From positions 682,001 through 746,000 of the forward strand of contig NZ_JAPYRE010000001.1 in the NCBI RefSeq assembly GCF_029936995.1: a stretch of DNA of 64,000 nt, in the 5' to 3' direction. The DNA is from Henriciella sp. (GTDB lineage Bacteria; Pseudomonadota; Alphaproteobacteria; Caulobacterales; Hyphomonadaceae). Below, in pieces: positions 1-9,858 of the stretch (position 1 is the first letter of the stretch; each line of letters opens with the position of its first letter). Both the position numbers and the translations under genes were made by a program. The notes below the pieces were generated by a model that saw only the letters and a list, made by a program, of their open reading frames with translations, made no database searches and was not told where the DNA came from.

Positions 1-945
1 CGTCAAACGGTCGCCTGTCGTGTGGGCGCCTGCTGCAGCGACTTCGCCAGCGCGCACGGCCTGATCGACCATGCGGCGGGACTGTTCCAGCTTCTCTTCC
101 ATGCGCGTGACAGCGAAGGTGAGCTCTTCGCTGCGTTTTGCTGCTTCGGCTGACATCTCGTCGAGAGATTTTACCTTTTCCGTCAGACGGGTACTGGCAC
201 CATCAAGGGTTTCCAGACGGGCTTCGAGAGCCTGGTCGGCCTCGGCGATATCGGCAGCGGCCTGGCGCGCGGAATCACGCATGTCTGCTGCCTGGCGCGG
301 GATCGCCTCGCTCATCATGTCTGTCTGCTCGCGGATGTCTGCGGCCAGCTGCTCCAGGGATGTGCGCTCGACATGCAGGCGTTCGGCAAGCTCGCGAGCA
401 TTGTCTGCGGTGACATGCGAAACGCTCTCAAGTCTTTGTCTTTCATCAGAAATTTCACCGGCCATGGCCTTCATGGAGGACAGGGCGTGAGCCATTGCGC
501 GGTCAACCTGGGCGGCGCTCTCGCGCATGTGACCGGCGAAAACCGTCGACTCCTCACCGCTTGTCTGCATCGGGGCGAGCAGGCGCGCGGCGGCTTCCAG
601 CACCACGGCATTGGTCGAGGCGGCGCGCGAATTCTCCCGTGCCAGAAGGCCCGCCATGACCAGCATCAGACCCGGAATGGCAAGCGCGACGAAGCCTGCG
701 AGGATTACGGCAGGCGAGAGCTCCGACAATCCATCCAGTCCGATGAATGCAGCCACCCCGCCAAAAGCGGCGATCCACCAGGCGAACGCTCCGGCAAGGC
801 CTATCCAGAGGAGGTTTTTGCCGCTGTCCCGCGCACGCGACAGCATCTGGAGGTGTTTTGACGGTGTACCAGCGGTGTGGTCATGGTGTGACAGCGGTGT
901 GACCAGCGGCAGTGTTTCGCGGTCTTGTGGGTCAGTCTCGGGCAT
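1..945 (-). CDS. Two-TM coiled-coil protein, TipN-like (3' part outside window)
   Basis: The frame is open from an ATG at 945 to the window edge, giving 315 residues without a stop, so only the N-terminal part is present. Two hydrophobic segments (about residues 44-68 and 79-101) follow a short polar N-terminus. From about residue 105 the sequence is Ala/Glu/Arg-rich with heptad character, an extended coiled coil. Two N-terminal membrane helices followed by a very long coiled coil is the topology of TipN, the Caulobacter new-pole marker; this is a match of architecture, not of aligned sequence. A methyl-accepting-type or other polar scaffold protein is the alternative. A possible promoter lies about 130 bases upstream. 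Confidence 0.6.
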   Translation of the reverse strand, partial: MPETDPQDRETLPLVTPLSHHDHTAGTPSKHLQMLSRARDSGKNLLWIGLAGAFAWWIAAFGGVAAFIGLDGLSELSPAVILAGFVALAIPGLMLVMAGLLARENSRAASTNAVVLEAAARLLAPMQTSGEESTVFAGHMRESAAQVDRAMAHALSSMKAMAGEISDERQRLESVSHVTADNARELAERLHVERTSLEQLAADIREQTDMMSEAIPRQAADMRDSARQAAADIAEADQALEARLETLDGASTRLTEKVKSLDEMSAEAAKRSEELTFAVTRMEEKLEQSRRMVDQAVRAGEVAAAGAHTTGDRLT

Positions 946-1064
946 GGCGGCAATCTACGTGAATATCTTGCGGCCTGCGAGCTTTCTGTGGCGCAGGCCA
1001 TGAAAGGGCCCCGGCCTTCTCGATCCGGGCGCGACGGGTCTCCGGGCACCGGAAGAGGGGACCC

Positions 1065-1115
1065 GGTTAACCCTGACGGATTATATCATACTTTTTTAAT
1101 GCCCTGTGAACAGGG
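1065..1115 (-). promoter_or_regulatory. Possible promoter with palindromic operator for the coiled-coil gene
   Basis: Read on the minus strand, a perfect TATAAT lies at 1085-1080. TTCACA lies 19 bases further upstream (1110-1105), inside the palindrome CCCTGT-GA-ACAGGG (1102-1115). GGTTAACC, itself palindromic and containing a TTAA CtrA-type half-site, sits at 1065-1072, close to where transcription would begin. The 19-base spacer is long, so this is a weak call. The gap 946-1157 holds nothing else recognisable. Confidence 0.3.
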
Positions 1116-1157
1116 GCTTGGCGCAAATGCCTGCCATCGCGTGACTGGCAGGCTGGC

Positions 1158-1709
1158 TCAGCGCCGCATGCGCAGGCCCGACGGATGGGTGAGGTCGCCC
1201 GCGCTGATTTCGTAGAGAACGTGGTCGCGCCAGTGGCCGTCGAGCTTGAGATAGGCGCGCGACAAGCCGATCTCGCGGAAGCCCAGGCGTTCCGCCAGCG
1301 CGCGGGAGCGGGTATTGTCCGGCATGATCGCCGCCTCGACGCGGTGCAGGTCGAACTCCTCGAACGCAAGCCGCAGCACATCGGCGAGCGCGCGGCGCAT
1401 CACCGAGCGGCCCTCGTGCAGCCGGTCGAGCATGTAGCCGAGCGTGGCGGCCTGGAATGGCCCGCGCGCGACGCGGTCGAGGTCGATCTTGCCGATCACC
1501 GCTTCGCGCTTGAGCTCGATGCAGAAACGGTAGGCCTTGTCGTCGCGCCACTCGGTGCGCGCCAGGCGGCAGGCGGCGCGCCAGTGCTCGCGCGTGAAAT
1601 AGTGGTCCGAGCGGGTCGGGGAATAGGGGCGGAAGCGCTCGCGGTTATTGGCGAGAAACCGGGCGACCTCGCGCGGGTCGGCAGCATGAAGCGGGACGAG
1701 GTCGTACAT
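1158..1709 (-). CDS. GNAT-family N-acetyltransferase, RimJ-like
   Basis: This is a 183-residue single-domain GNAT acetyltransferase of the RimJ/RimL type, which transfers acetyl from acetyl-CoA to an alpha-amino group of a protein or to a small amine. The sequence shows the typical order: a core strand with IGKIDL near residue 72, then HRVEAAIMPDN and the segment NTRSRALAERLGF at about 132-144, which is the usual acetyl-CoA loop and helix of this branch. Length is normal for the family. A GAGAGCG element precedes the ATG. The substrate cannot be deduced; RimJ-like proteins include ribosomal-protein acetylases and antibiotic or metabolite acetylases. It appears monocistronic. Confidence 0.85.
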   Translation of the reverse strand: MYDLVPLHAADPREVARFLANNRERFRPYSPTRSDHYFTREHWRAACRLARTEWRDDKAYRFCIELKREAVIGKIDLDRVARGPFQAATLGYMLDRLHEGRSVMRRALADVLRLAFEEFDLHRVEAAIMPDNTRSRALAERLGFREIGLSRAYLKLDGHWRDHVLYEISAGDLTHPSGLRMRR

Positions 1710-1822
1710 GAAACGCTCTCGTCCGCTTTTGTGGGGCAGGCGTCAAGCGGGAGAGTGAGCGGGGGCGGCTCTATGCTGCGTAAGTCTCCGTTCGCAATCA
1801 GGGCCGATTGCGCCGAACCTGC

Positions 1823-2125
1823 CTAAAACAGCCGCTCATGATCGTCGACGATCTCGTCGATTAGGCGCAGCGCCGCGAGCCCGCCGCCGAGGACCATCAG
1901 CGAATTGCCGAGCGATTTCACCATATTCGACGGCAGCGCCCATTTCGTGACCGTGTCGCGCGTCTGGCGCACCCTGCGGGTCGCGCCGCGATCCAGATGC
2001 GGGCGTTTCTTCTTCGTGTCCGGCAGCTCGAGCACGGGCGGCTTCCACTGGCGCAGCAGCACGCCCGTGCCCACCAGGGCAGCGGCGGCCATCAGCGGCT
2101 GGTTCTTCCCGGGCGCATCGGTCAT
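1823..2125 (-). CDS. Small hypothetical protein, 100 aa
   Basis: I chose the ATG at 2125 (protein begins MTDAPGKNQPL) because AAGGAC sits just upstream. The longer open frame to 2275 adds an implausible poly-proline stretch that comes from the GC-skewed intergenic sequence. The 100-residue product has a short Ala/Gly/Leu-rich hydrophobic patch near residues 11-25, a basic middle, and a second hydrophobic segment around 75-92, so it may be membrane-associated. I recognise no family. Its upstream side is where the AT-rich segment begins, so its promoter may have been altered by that insertion. Confidence 0.6.
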   Translation of the reverse strand: MTDAPGKNQPLMAAAALVGTGVLLRQWKPPVLELPDTKKKRPHLDRGATRRVRQTRDTVTKWALPSNMVKSLGNSLMVLGGGLAALRLIDEIVDDHERLF

Positions 2126-2267
2126 CTCGCAAGTCCTTTTATGTCTTGGCTTGCTGATGGAATGCGGCGGGGGAGGTGGGGGTTCCGGAGGAGGTGGGTA
2201 GATGCAGAAGCGCCGCGCCGATGACCTTGGGGCGATCATGGCCGGATTGTTTGGCGGGGGAGGAGTA

Positions 2268-4600
2268 GGGTTCAATAAATATCAAAAAATAAACTCTGAT
2301 ATCACTAAGTATCAGCTATCAACCGAAGCCAGATTATTGATTGGCAATTACATCTCAGATAATCGAGAGGAGTATAAAAGATTGAATTGAAAATCGAATG
2401 ACAGAGGTTGGGTGGCCATTGTTAGACAAGAAACATCATGATCGACTTGCTTTAGTAGCATTGGTCCAAGAAAATATTGATAATGGCGGAAGCACATTTG
2501 AGCTATTATCCAATATATTCGGTACTTTTTTAATTCCCCAAAAAGGAAAGCTATTTAATAAGGAGCTTTTTATTAGTGAGTCTCAAACCGTTTTTGGGGA
2601 AGACTTCACCGAACTTGTTGCCGATCTGGCGATCAATATTTTACACAATCAAGAATATTTATACATTGAGGTGGATTCTGATCCTGTAGTTTACCGGGTG
2701 GCAGAAGATCTAAAACGGCCACCGCCGGAAGCAGGGCCTTCTCTTGAGAGGTCTTTCGGTATGATCGTCGAAAGTTTCTGGCGGTTTTTCTACGATAAAG
2801 CAGAATCATTGCCTTTTGTCGAAGAAGAAGTGGACAAAGCCGACTGGGAGAATGACCTCTTTTTATGGCTAACCTCAGCAAGTCAGTCTACGCGAGAGCA
2901 GATTGAAGACAGCGTTACTCGACTTCTTCAAGGAAAACATATCACAGGGAATGTTGATGATTCCCTTGATGAGGAGCCGATTTACTCCTCTATCGACAAC
3001 TATAGGCTGTTCAGATTTGCTCAATTTGTGAGGTACTGCCAACAGCACGATGACCTTACGCTTCAGCAGATTTTTTTGTTTTCAGATGCTGGTTTCGCAT
3101 TTCGAGTAATAAGAGGATTCTCTGGTGCCCCGGAGTGGCTTGGCGATGAGAAAGTCAACCTTACTCTCGTGTTGGATGGACCAGTAATTCTCGATCTCGT
3201 GGGCCTTAGTGGAGAGAGCCGTAGAGAGGCAATCCAAAGAGTGCTGGCTTTAGCGCTCCAGCTTGAAATCAAGGTGATTACTCTGACGCACTGCATTGAG
3301 GAAGCGGTTGAAGTAATACAATCAGTAATGCAAAAGGATCGGGTCTCGCGTTGGGGGATGGTCGGAGACGCCATAAGGCGTAACCCGAAACTGGAGCAAC
3401 TAGCTCGGTCGTTTCAGGCCCATCCTGACAAGTTAGTGCAGAGAGCAGGCGTTAGTATTACGTCATTTGATCCTGCGCAATATCCCAATCAGCACGCATT
3501 TTTCACACAAGATCTCATTGATGAGTTCACCTCCAAGGCTCACTTCGGCGGGTTTGGCGCTTCGGTAGTGCGACGTCAAAGAGATGCCTATTCTTTTGGT
3601 TTTGTTGTCAGGAGACGCGGGGAAGCGATCGCATCAGACTACTTTCAATCCCGATATCTATTGCTGACACAAAACTCTACTTTCGTACAATTTGCAGAGC
3701 GCTTTGTTCGAGATCATTTACCTAGTATTCCTAAATATGCGGCAGGCTATGTAATTGAAGCATCTGTTCTGGCGTCTTTGCTTTGGTTGCGCATTCCTTC
3801 AGGTGACACGCAACAAATCCCTAGACTTCAGTTATTCGCCACTTGTCAGAGAATTCTGGCAAGCAACAAATCAGTCATTGAATCTGCTAAGCGTCGAGCG
3901 AAGGACCACAGTCAGGAATTTGCAGATCAGCTTGAACTTTTCCTCCGAGTTCCGCTCGTAGTAGAAGAGTTAATGGTCGTAAATTCCAGAAACTCCGTAT
4001 CCACGATTGAGGCGGATTCTCTTCTACACATAGCAAAAAATGCCGCCATCGAAGAAGAGCGCAAAAAATTCTCTTCTGAAAAGAGTAAGTTGAAACGCAA
4101 GCATGCCAAGGAGGTGAAACGAATAGAAGATGATGGAATAACAGCTAAAGAAGGACTTGAAAAAGCTGCTCGCAAAGCTTCAGAAGCTCAAGCGGAGATA
4201 AGCTTGCAAGTGGATCATCATGAGACTCGATTGCTCGGTAAATTTGATCGAGTTGATCAGAGGTTTGACCTGCTGAACGGTATTTTGTTTCTTGTGCTGG
4301 GTGGAGTCGCGCTCTTCTCCCTGTCTAAGACTGACTTTGAAGGCATTTTCCAAAACGCTTGGTTTTTAGCAACAGCGGCTTTTGGCGCTTTGAGCTTAAT
4401 AATTCGAGCACCATTTTTTGGTCCACGCGCAAAGGGGCTCTATACTAGGTGGCGGAAGCAAAAGATTTTCCAGAGCTGGTATAAACACCAACCTGCTGGA
4501 AGTGTTAGGGAACAAGCTTCTCAACGTCTCAAAGAAACAAACAACTTTCTGGCTACAGAAGAAGGTGAGGTGCGCGCTGATTAACTTTGAGACTTTAGGT
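2268..4600. other. AT-rich, probably horizontally acquired segment
   Basis: Base composition changes abruptly near 2268, from GC-rich sequence to AAT/AAA/TTT-rich sequence, and changes back at about 4600, immediately before the uvrB stop codon. The segment carries a single long gene with codon use unlike its neighbours (many AAT, TTA, GAA and ATA codons). I see no transposase, integrase, tRNA or clear terminal repeats, so the mechanism of entry is unknown. A small ORF in 2202-2390 straddles the left boundary and is probably not a gene. Confidence 0.65.
2398..4584 (+). CDS. Large membrane-anchored protein with possible PIN-like nuclease core; candidate defence gene
   Basis: The 728-residue product has no family I can name. 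An N-terminal alpha/beta region (1-240) is followed by LVLDGPVILDLVGL (about 257-270). D260 or D266 would fit the first acidic position of a PIN-type nuclease fold. THCIEEAVEVI (297-307) has the helix acid, and YLLLTQNSTFV (420-430) resembles the late strand-loop motif. Residues about 545-605 are a charged coiled coil, and two hydrophobic helices follow at about 624-642 and 651-670, leaving a basic cytosolic tail. A possible nuclease plus coiled coil plus membrane anchor, in a foreign AT-rich gene beside uvrB, suggests a single-gene phage-defence or abortive-infection effector. That is inference. GAGAGGAG lies 25 bases before the ATG, so the exact start is uncertain; an in-frame ATT at 2386 is nearer to it. 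Confidence 0.7.
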   Translation: MTEVGWPLLDKKHHDRLALVALVQENIDNGGSTFELLSNIFGTFLIPQKGKLFNKELFISESQTVFGEDFTELVADLAINILHNQEYLYIEVDSDPVVYRVAEDLKRPPPEAGPSLERSFGMIVESFWRFFYDKAESLPFVEEEVDKADWENDLFLWLTSASQSTREQIEDSVTRLLQGKHITGNVDDSLDEEPIYSSIDNYRLFRFAQFVRYCQQHDDLTLQQIFLFSDAGFAFRVIRGFSGAPEWLGDEKVNLTLVLDGPVILDLVGLSGESRREAIQRVLALALQLEIKVITLTHCIEEAVEVIQSVMQKDRVSRWGMVGDAIRRNPKLEQLARSFQAHPDKLVQRAGVSITSFDPAQYPNQHAFFTQDLIDEFTSKAHFGGFGASVVRRQRDAYSFGFVVRRRGEAIASDYFQSRYLLLTQNSTFVQFAERFVRDHLPSIPKYAAGYVIEASVLASLLWLRIPSGDTQQIPRLQLFATCQRILASNKSVIESAKRRAKDHSQEFADQLELFLRVPLVVEELMVVNSRNSVSTIEADSLLHIAKNAAIEEERKKFSSEKSKLKRKHAKEVKRIEDDGITAKEGLEKAARKASEAQAEISLQVDHHETRLLGKFDRVDQRFDLLNGILFLVLGGVALFSLSKTDFEGIFQNAWFLATAAFGALSLIIRAPFFGPRAKGLYTRWRKQKIFQSWYKHQPAGSVREQASQRLKETNNFLATEEGEVRAD

Positions 4601-4605
4601 CCAAT

Positions 4606-6825
<2,220 letters not shown>

Positions 6826-7016
6826 GAACGCGAAGATGGGGCAGGGGCAGGGGGAGGTAAAGGGGCTTCGCCGCCGGTTTGCGCAGCAAGGTCATCGATC
6901 CGGTGGATCGATTGCAGGCGGGAAGGTCAGGGTGGTGGGTGATCTGCCGCAAGACTTTCGTAATCGCGCGCATGCGATAGTCTCGACCGTTCGAGAGGGG
7001 AACGGCTGGGAGCGGA

Positions 7017-7748
7017 ATGGCGTGGAAGAACTGGGATCGCCGGGGAGTCACGCTCGCGATTGAGCTCTATACGCGGCTGCGGTTTGGACAGTTGGACAAA
7101 TCCAACTCGGACGTCATTAGGCTATCTCGTGAGTTAGAGCGCACGCCCAGCTCGGTTGCAATGAAACTCAGCAACCTGGCGTCCTTGGACGAAACCCTTG
7201 CTCAGAGGGGGCTTAGTGGGGCTTCGCAATTGGACCGTAAGGTTTGGGCAGACTTCATCGCTCATCCGACGCAATTCATTGAGCGCGCCCGGCGCATCGT
7301 CGGCGAGATATTCTATGCTGAAGCCGAGCCGTCAGCAGTGCTCAAGGTCGCCGAAGGTAAGGAAGTTGAGCGCGTTGTGAAGGTCCGTCAAAACCAGCGT
7401 GCCTTCCGTGAAATTGTGCTGCCTTCCTATGACAATCAGTGTGCCGTAATGGGGAAGGTTTCACCGGAACTTTTGACGGCGAGCCACATCATTCCGTGGT
7501 CTGCGCGCGAGGAGACGCGCCTTGACCCGCGCAATGGGATCAGCCTCAACTCGCTGCATGACCGGGCTTTTGATCGCGGGCTGATTTCTTTTCGCGATGA
7601 TCTCAGAATGATCGTGTCCTCCAAGATCATTATCCCCGACCATGTTCGGTCGCTCTTCAATGAGGACATGCAGTTGAGGCCGGCGAAGTTTCGGCCCCTG
7701 CCAGAATATCTGGAGCATCACCGGGATGTGGTGTTTGAGACGAATTAG
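7017..7748 (+). CDS. HNH endonuclease
   Basis: The 243-residue protein has a helical N-terminal half of the kind seen in DNA-binding or restriction-associated HNH proteins (residues 1-130) and a C-terminal HNH nuclease domain. The core shows QCAVMG, then SHIIPW with H157, NGISL with N173, and LHDRAFDRGL with H181, the usual order of metal and catalytic residues. Such proteins are common as orphan restriction-type nucleases in accessory regions. GGGAGCGGA precedes the ATG. It is divergent from uvrB, and the next genes (DUF4145, trypsin-like) also look acquired. No methyltransferase partner is present nearby, so it may be a modification-dependent nuclease or an orphan. Confidence 0.85.
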   Translation: MAWKNWDRRGVTLAIELYTRLRFGQLDKSNSDVIRLSRELERTPSSVAMKLSNLASLDETLAQRGLSGASQLDRKVWADFIAHPTQFIERARRIVGEIFYAEAEPSAVLKVAEGKEVERVVKVRQNQRAFREIVLPSYDNQCAVMGKVSPELLTASHIIPWSAREETRLDPRNGISLNSLHDRAFDRGLISFRDDLRMIVSSKIIIPDHVRSLFNEDMQLRPAKFRPLPEYLEHHRDVVFETN

Positions 7749-7820
7749 GCGCTTATTAAGTTCCGGTGCGTGCCGAGCGTTATCGTGAAAGTTTTATTCT
7801 GGTGTCTCGTATTTTTTCGA

Positions 7821-8561
7821 CTAGTGATCTTCCACATTCTCGGTGTCGTTATTTGTTCGTCGTCTCTGAGGTACTGCGTCTCTTAGCGCACCCGCTTCAG
7901 CTGCGAGGATAAACGAACGATGTAGAAATGCCTCTAGTATGGTTACCATAACTTCCAACTGCTCATTCGAAGGCTCCCAACCTCGGTGAGCAGCGGCACT
8001 CCCAGCATCGACGAGATCACCTAAGTGCTGTCGCTCGTCCACACCTATTTTGCCAGCATCGCGAAGTTCATTGAGTTTTTGTCCGAAGCCCAAATTCTCG
8101 TTGATACCCAGTAACTCCGATGCCCTGTCGAACGTGGTTCTTGTGCCTATCGCTGCAAGTACTCTTAGATCCGCATCCAAGGCATCATAAACCGCGTCAA
8201 GCAGACGCTGAAGGGTTTGGTCTGTGCCTCTTATTCGGTTTGCCCATTCTGCACGATCGCGACGCACAGGTGAAGGATGATAGGATGTACGAATAGGAAT
8301 ATCACATTCGTGCTCGCCTGTTTCATGGTTGAAGACATGTTCCTCATCTTCGGAGAATTGACTGTCTGTACGAAAGTAAACAGCGTCACATCCTAGGCAC
8401 TGCAAAATGGCATAAGCACGGTTTAGCCAAATGAAGTCGTCGCCGTCGACATCGATGTGATGCTGAAATACTTTTCGGGCGCTAGCGTTCCTAATTCCTC
8501 CGCAATCGGGGCAGTGTCCTTGGGTAGTTTCGCCTTCGACCATAGAAAACTCACTTGTCAT
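7821..8561 (-). CDS. DUF4145 domain protein with zinc ribbon
   Basis: The product contains CPDCGG near its N-terminus and a second pair in LQCLGCDAVYF, consistent with a small zinc ribbon. A helical DUF4145-like region at the C-terminus includes DAGSAAAHRGWEPS, typical of this domain, which also occurs fused to restriction-modification subunits. I took the ATG at 8561. A second ATG at 8543 has a better upstream element (AAGTGAG) and may be the true start; the longer frame to 8660 would overlap the divergent protease gene. Base composition is nearer 50% GC than the flanking core genes, suggesting acquisition. The molecular role of DUF4145 is not established. Confidence 0.75.
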   Translation of the reverse strand: MTSEFSMVEGETTQGHCPDCGGIRNASARKVFQHHIDVDGDDFIWLNRAYAILQCLGCDAVYFRTDSQFSEDEEHVFNHETGEHECDIPIRTSYHPSPVRRDRAEWANRIRGTDQTLQRLLDAVYDALDADLRVLAAIGTRTTFDRASELLGINENLGFGQKLNELRDAGKIGVDERQHLGDLVDAGSAAAHRGWEPSNEQLEVMVTILEAFLHRSFILAAEAGALRDAVPQRRRTNNDTENVEDH

Positions 8562-8589
8562 TATCAGAGAATTCAGACTCAGTGAGGGA

Positions 8590-9585
8590 ATGCAAGATAT
8601 GGCGGGAACTGAAAAGCCCTTAGGCTTCGAGACTTGGGGAAGCGAAAGCAAATTTAGCATCCAGGATCCCTTTGGGCTGCGCGAAGTGATTCAGCCGGTC
8701 GTTTTTTTTACTTCAACTGACGAGCATATCGTCGGATTGGGCACTTGCTTTCAGGTGTCGCCTTGGTGCTGGCTGACAGCTCAGCACGTCGTTTCGGAAG
8801 GCTCAGAGAGCTGCTTCACAACGGGGCGGGTTGGTGCAATCGGCTTCTCTCCGGGCTTGGTTTTTGGAACCGTGAATTTAGAAGCCGAAGATTTCTTTGG
8901 CCCTATACGGCAGGTTTGCGGCTTCAAGTCGACAGATGCAGAGGCGATCAGCGTTGTACCGGGTCCTAATGGTCCAGACATAATTATCGACGTCGCTTCA
9001 CTAAGAGTCGACGTGGATCAATTGAAGCTGGGTCGCGACCGATTTGTAAGCCCTCTACCGATTTCTGCACAATGTCCTGCAATTGGCGAAAAGGTTTTGG
9101 CAATCGGCTACCCCATCTTAGGGACCAAGTTTGACGAACGAACAGCGCGCCTGATCTTTGAAGAAAACCTTAGTGGGGCCGAGGGGGTCGTCACAGAGTT
9201 GCATCCTGATGGCAGGGGACTGACAAGGCCGTGGCCGGCCTTTGAAATTGAAGGTGACTGGGCATCAGGCATGAGCGGCGGTCCGGTGATCAATATGTCG
9301 GGACAGGTGGTTGGCGTTGTGAGCAGTTCATTCGCTCCTACAGCTACAGCGACAGGGGTTGGATACGCGGTGGATCTGACTCGCATACCATTGAGACGGA
9401 TAGCGCCAGAACTCGACTTGTCGAACCCGGGATGGGTTTTTGGTGGCGGGGCTTTTAAGAATGACGGACTTATTGGCTTCTATGCCAATGTCGACGTTGC
9501 AATTCTTGCCAAAGACAAATTAGGCGCCGATGAAGTTTCGAAAGTCAGTTACAACCCAAAGACGGGCGACTGGATAAAGATTTGA
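8590..9585 (+). CDS. Trypsin-like serine protease
   Basis: This is a chymotrypsin-fold protease of 331 residues. The catalytic triad is readable: H66 in LTAQHVV, an aspartate in the IIIDVASLRV strand (D134, with D130 as alternative) and S229 in SGMSGGPVI. There is no signal peptide, so it should act in the cytoplasm, where such proteases are often found in stress or defence contexts. A C-terminal extension of about 70 residues follows the protease core. GAGGGA directly abuts the ATG at 8590, so the ATG at 8599 has better spacing and may be used. Its start is within 30-50 bases of the divergent DUF4145 gene, suggesting shared control. Lower GC than the core genome. Confidence 0.85.
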   Translation: MQDMAGTEKPLGFETWGSESKFSIQDPFGLREVIQPVVFFTSTDEHIVGLGTCFQVSPWCWLTAQHVVSEGSESCFTTGRVGAIGFSPGLVFGTVNLEAEDFFGPIRQVCGFKSTDAEAISVVPGPNGPDIIIDVASLRVDVDQLKLGRDRFVSPLPISAQCPAIGEKVLAIGYPILGTKFDERTARLIFEENLSGAEGVVTELHPDGRGLTRPWPAFEIEGDWASGMSGGPVINMSGQVVGVVSSSFAPTATATGVGYAVDLTRIPLRRIAPELDLSNPGWVFGGGAFKNDGLIGFYANVDVAILAKDKLGADEVSKVSYNPKTGDWIKI

Positions 9586-9650
9586 GAACTCCTGAACACG
9601 ATATAGGCTCCTGTTTCGTTTCTTAGCCACTGCCGTGGCCTTCTTCGCTT

Positions 9651-9675
9651 GCGATTGATTCACTGGATCAATCGC
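9651..9675. repeat. Perfect inverted repeat after the protease gene
   Basis: Arms GCGATTGA and TCAATCGC enclose a 9-base loop. No T-tract follows on either strand, so it is not a convincing intrinsic terminator. It lies just before the E1 pseudogene fragment. Confidence 0.5.
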
Positions 9676-9679
9676 TTCG

Positions 9680-9835
9680 CTAGCGCGAACCGTCTCCGAA
9701 GCCCCCCGCCAGCCTGATCCTTCTTCCCGCGCTCAGGTGCTGCGCGGCGTTGACGATGGCGTCGGTGTCGATCTGGTCGTGGGCGTGAAGGTCGGAAATG
9801 GTGCTGGTCTGGCCGCAGTGTTCGGTTTCCAAACG
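9680..9835 (-). pseudogene. Remnant of the 3' end of the E1/transketolase gene
   Basis: Minus-strand translation gives HCGQTSTISDLHAHDQIDT, then DAIVNAAQHLSAGRRIRLA and a short divergent tail to a stop at 9682-9680. This matches the C-terminus of the E1 gene at 14127-16517 (HFGQTGTIPDLHNHYQIDT, then DAIVNAAQNLSAGRRIRLA) with no gaps and roughly four of five bases identical by eye. Nothing upstream of about 9835 matches, so only the last 40 or so codons survive. It is the left half of a duplication scar; the right half is the uvrB fragment at 11430-11605. Confidence 0.85.
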
Positions 9836-9858
9836 TGCGGCTCTTTTCTAGCGCTTAG

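Noticed and set aside
2126-2275. Proline-rich N-terminal extension of the small hypothetical gene
   Set aside because: Low-complexity translation of a G-rich stretch; the ATG at 2125 has a ribosome site.
2202-2390. 62-aa ORF before the 728-aa gene
   Set aside because: It straddles the composition boundary, its start lies in GC-skewed flank sequence, and it has no recognisable family; probably accidental.
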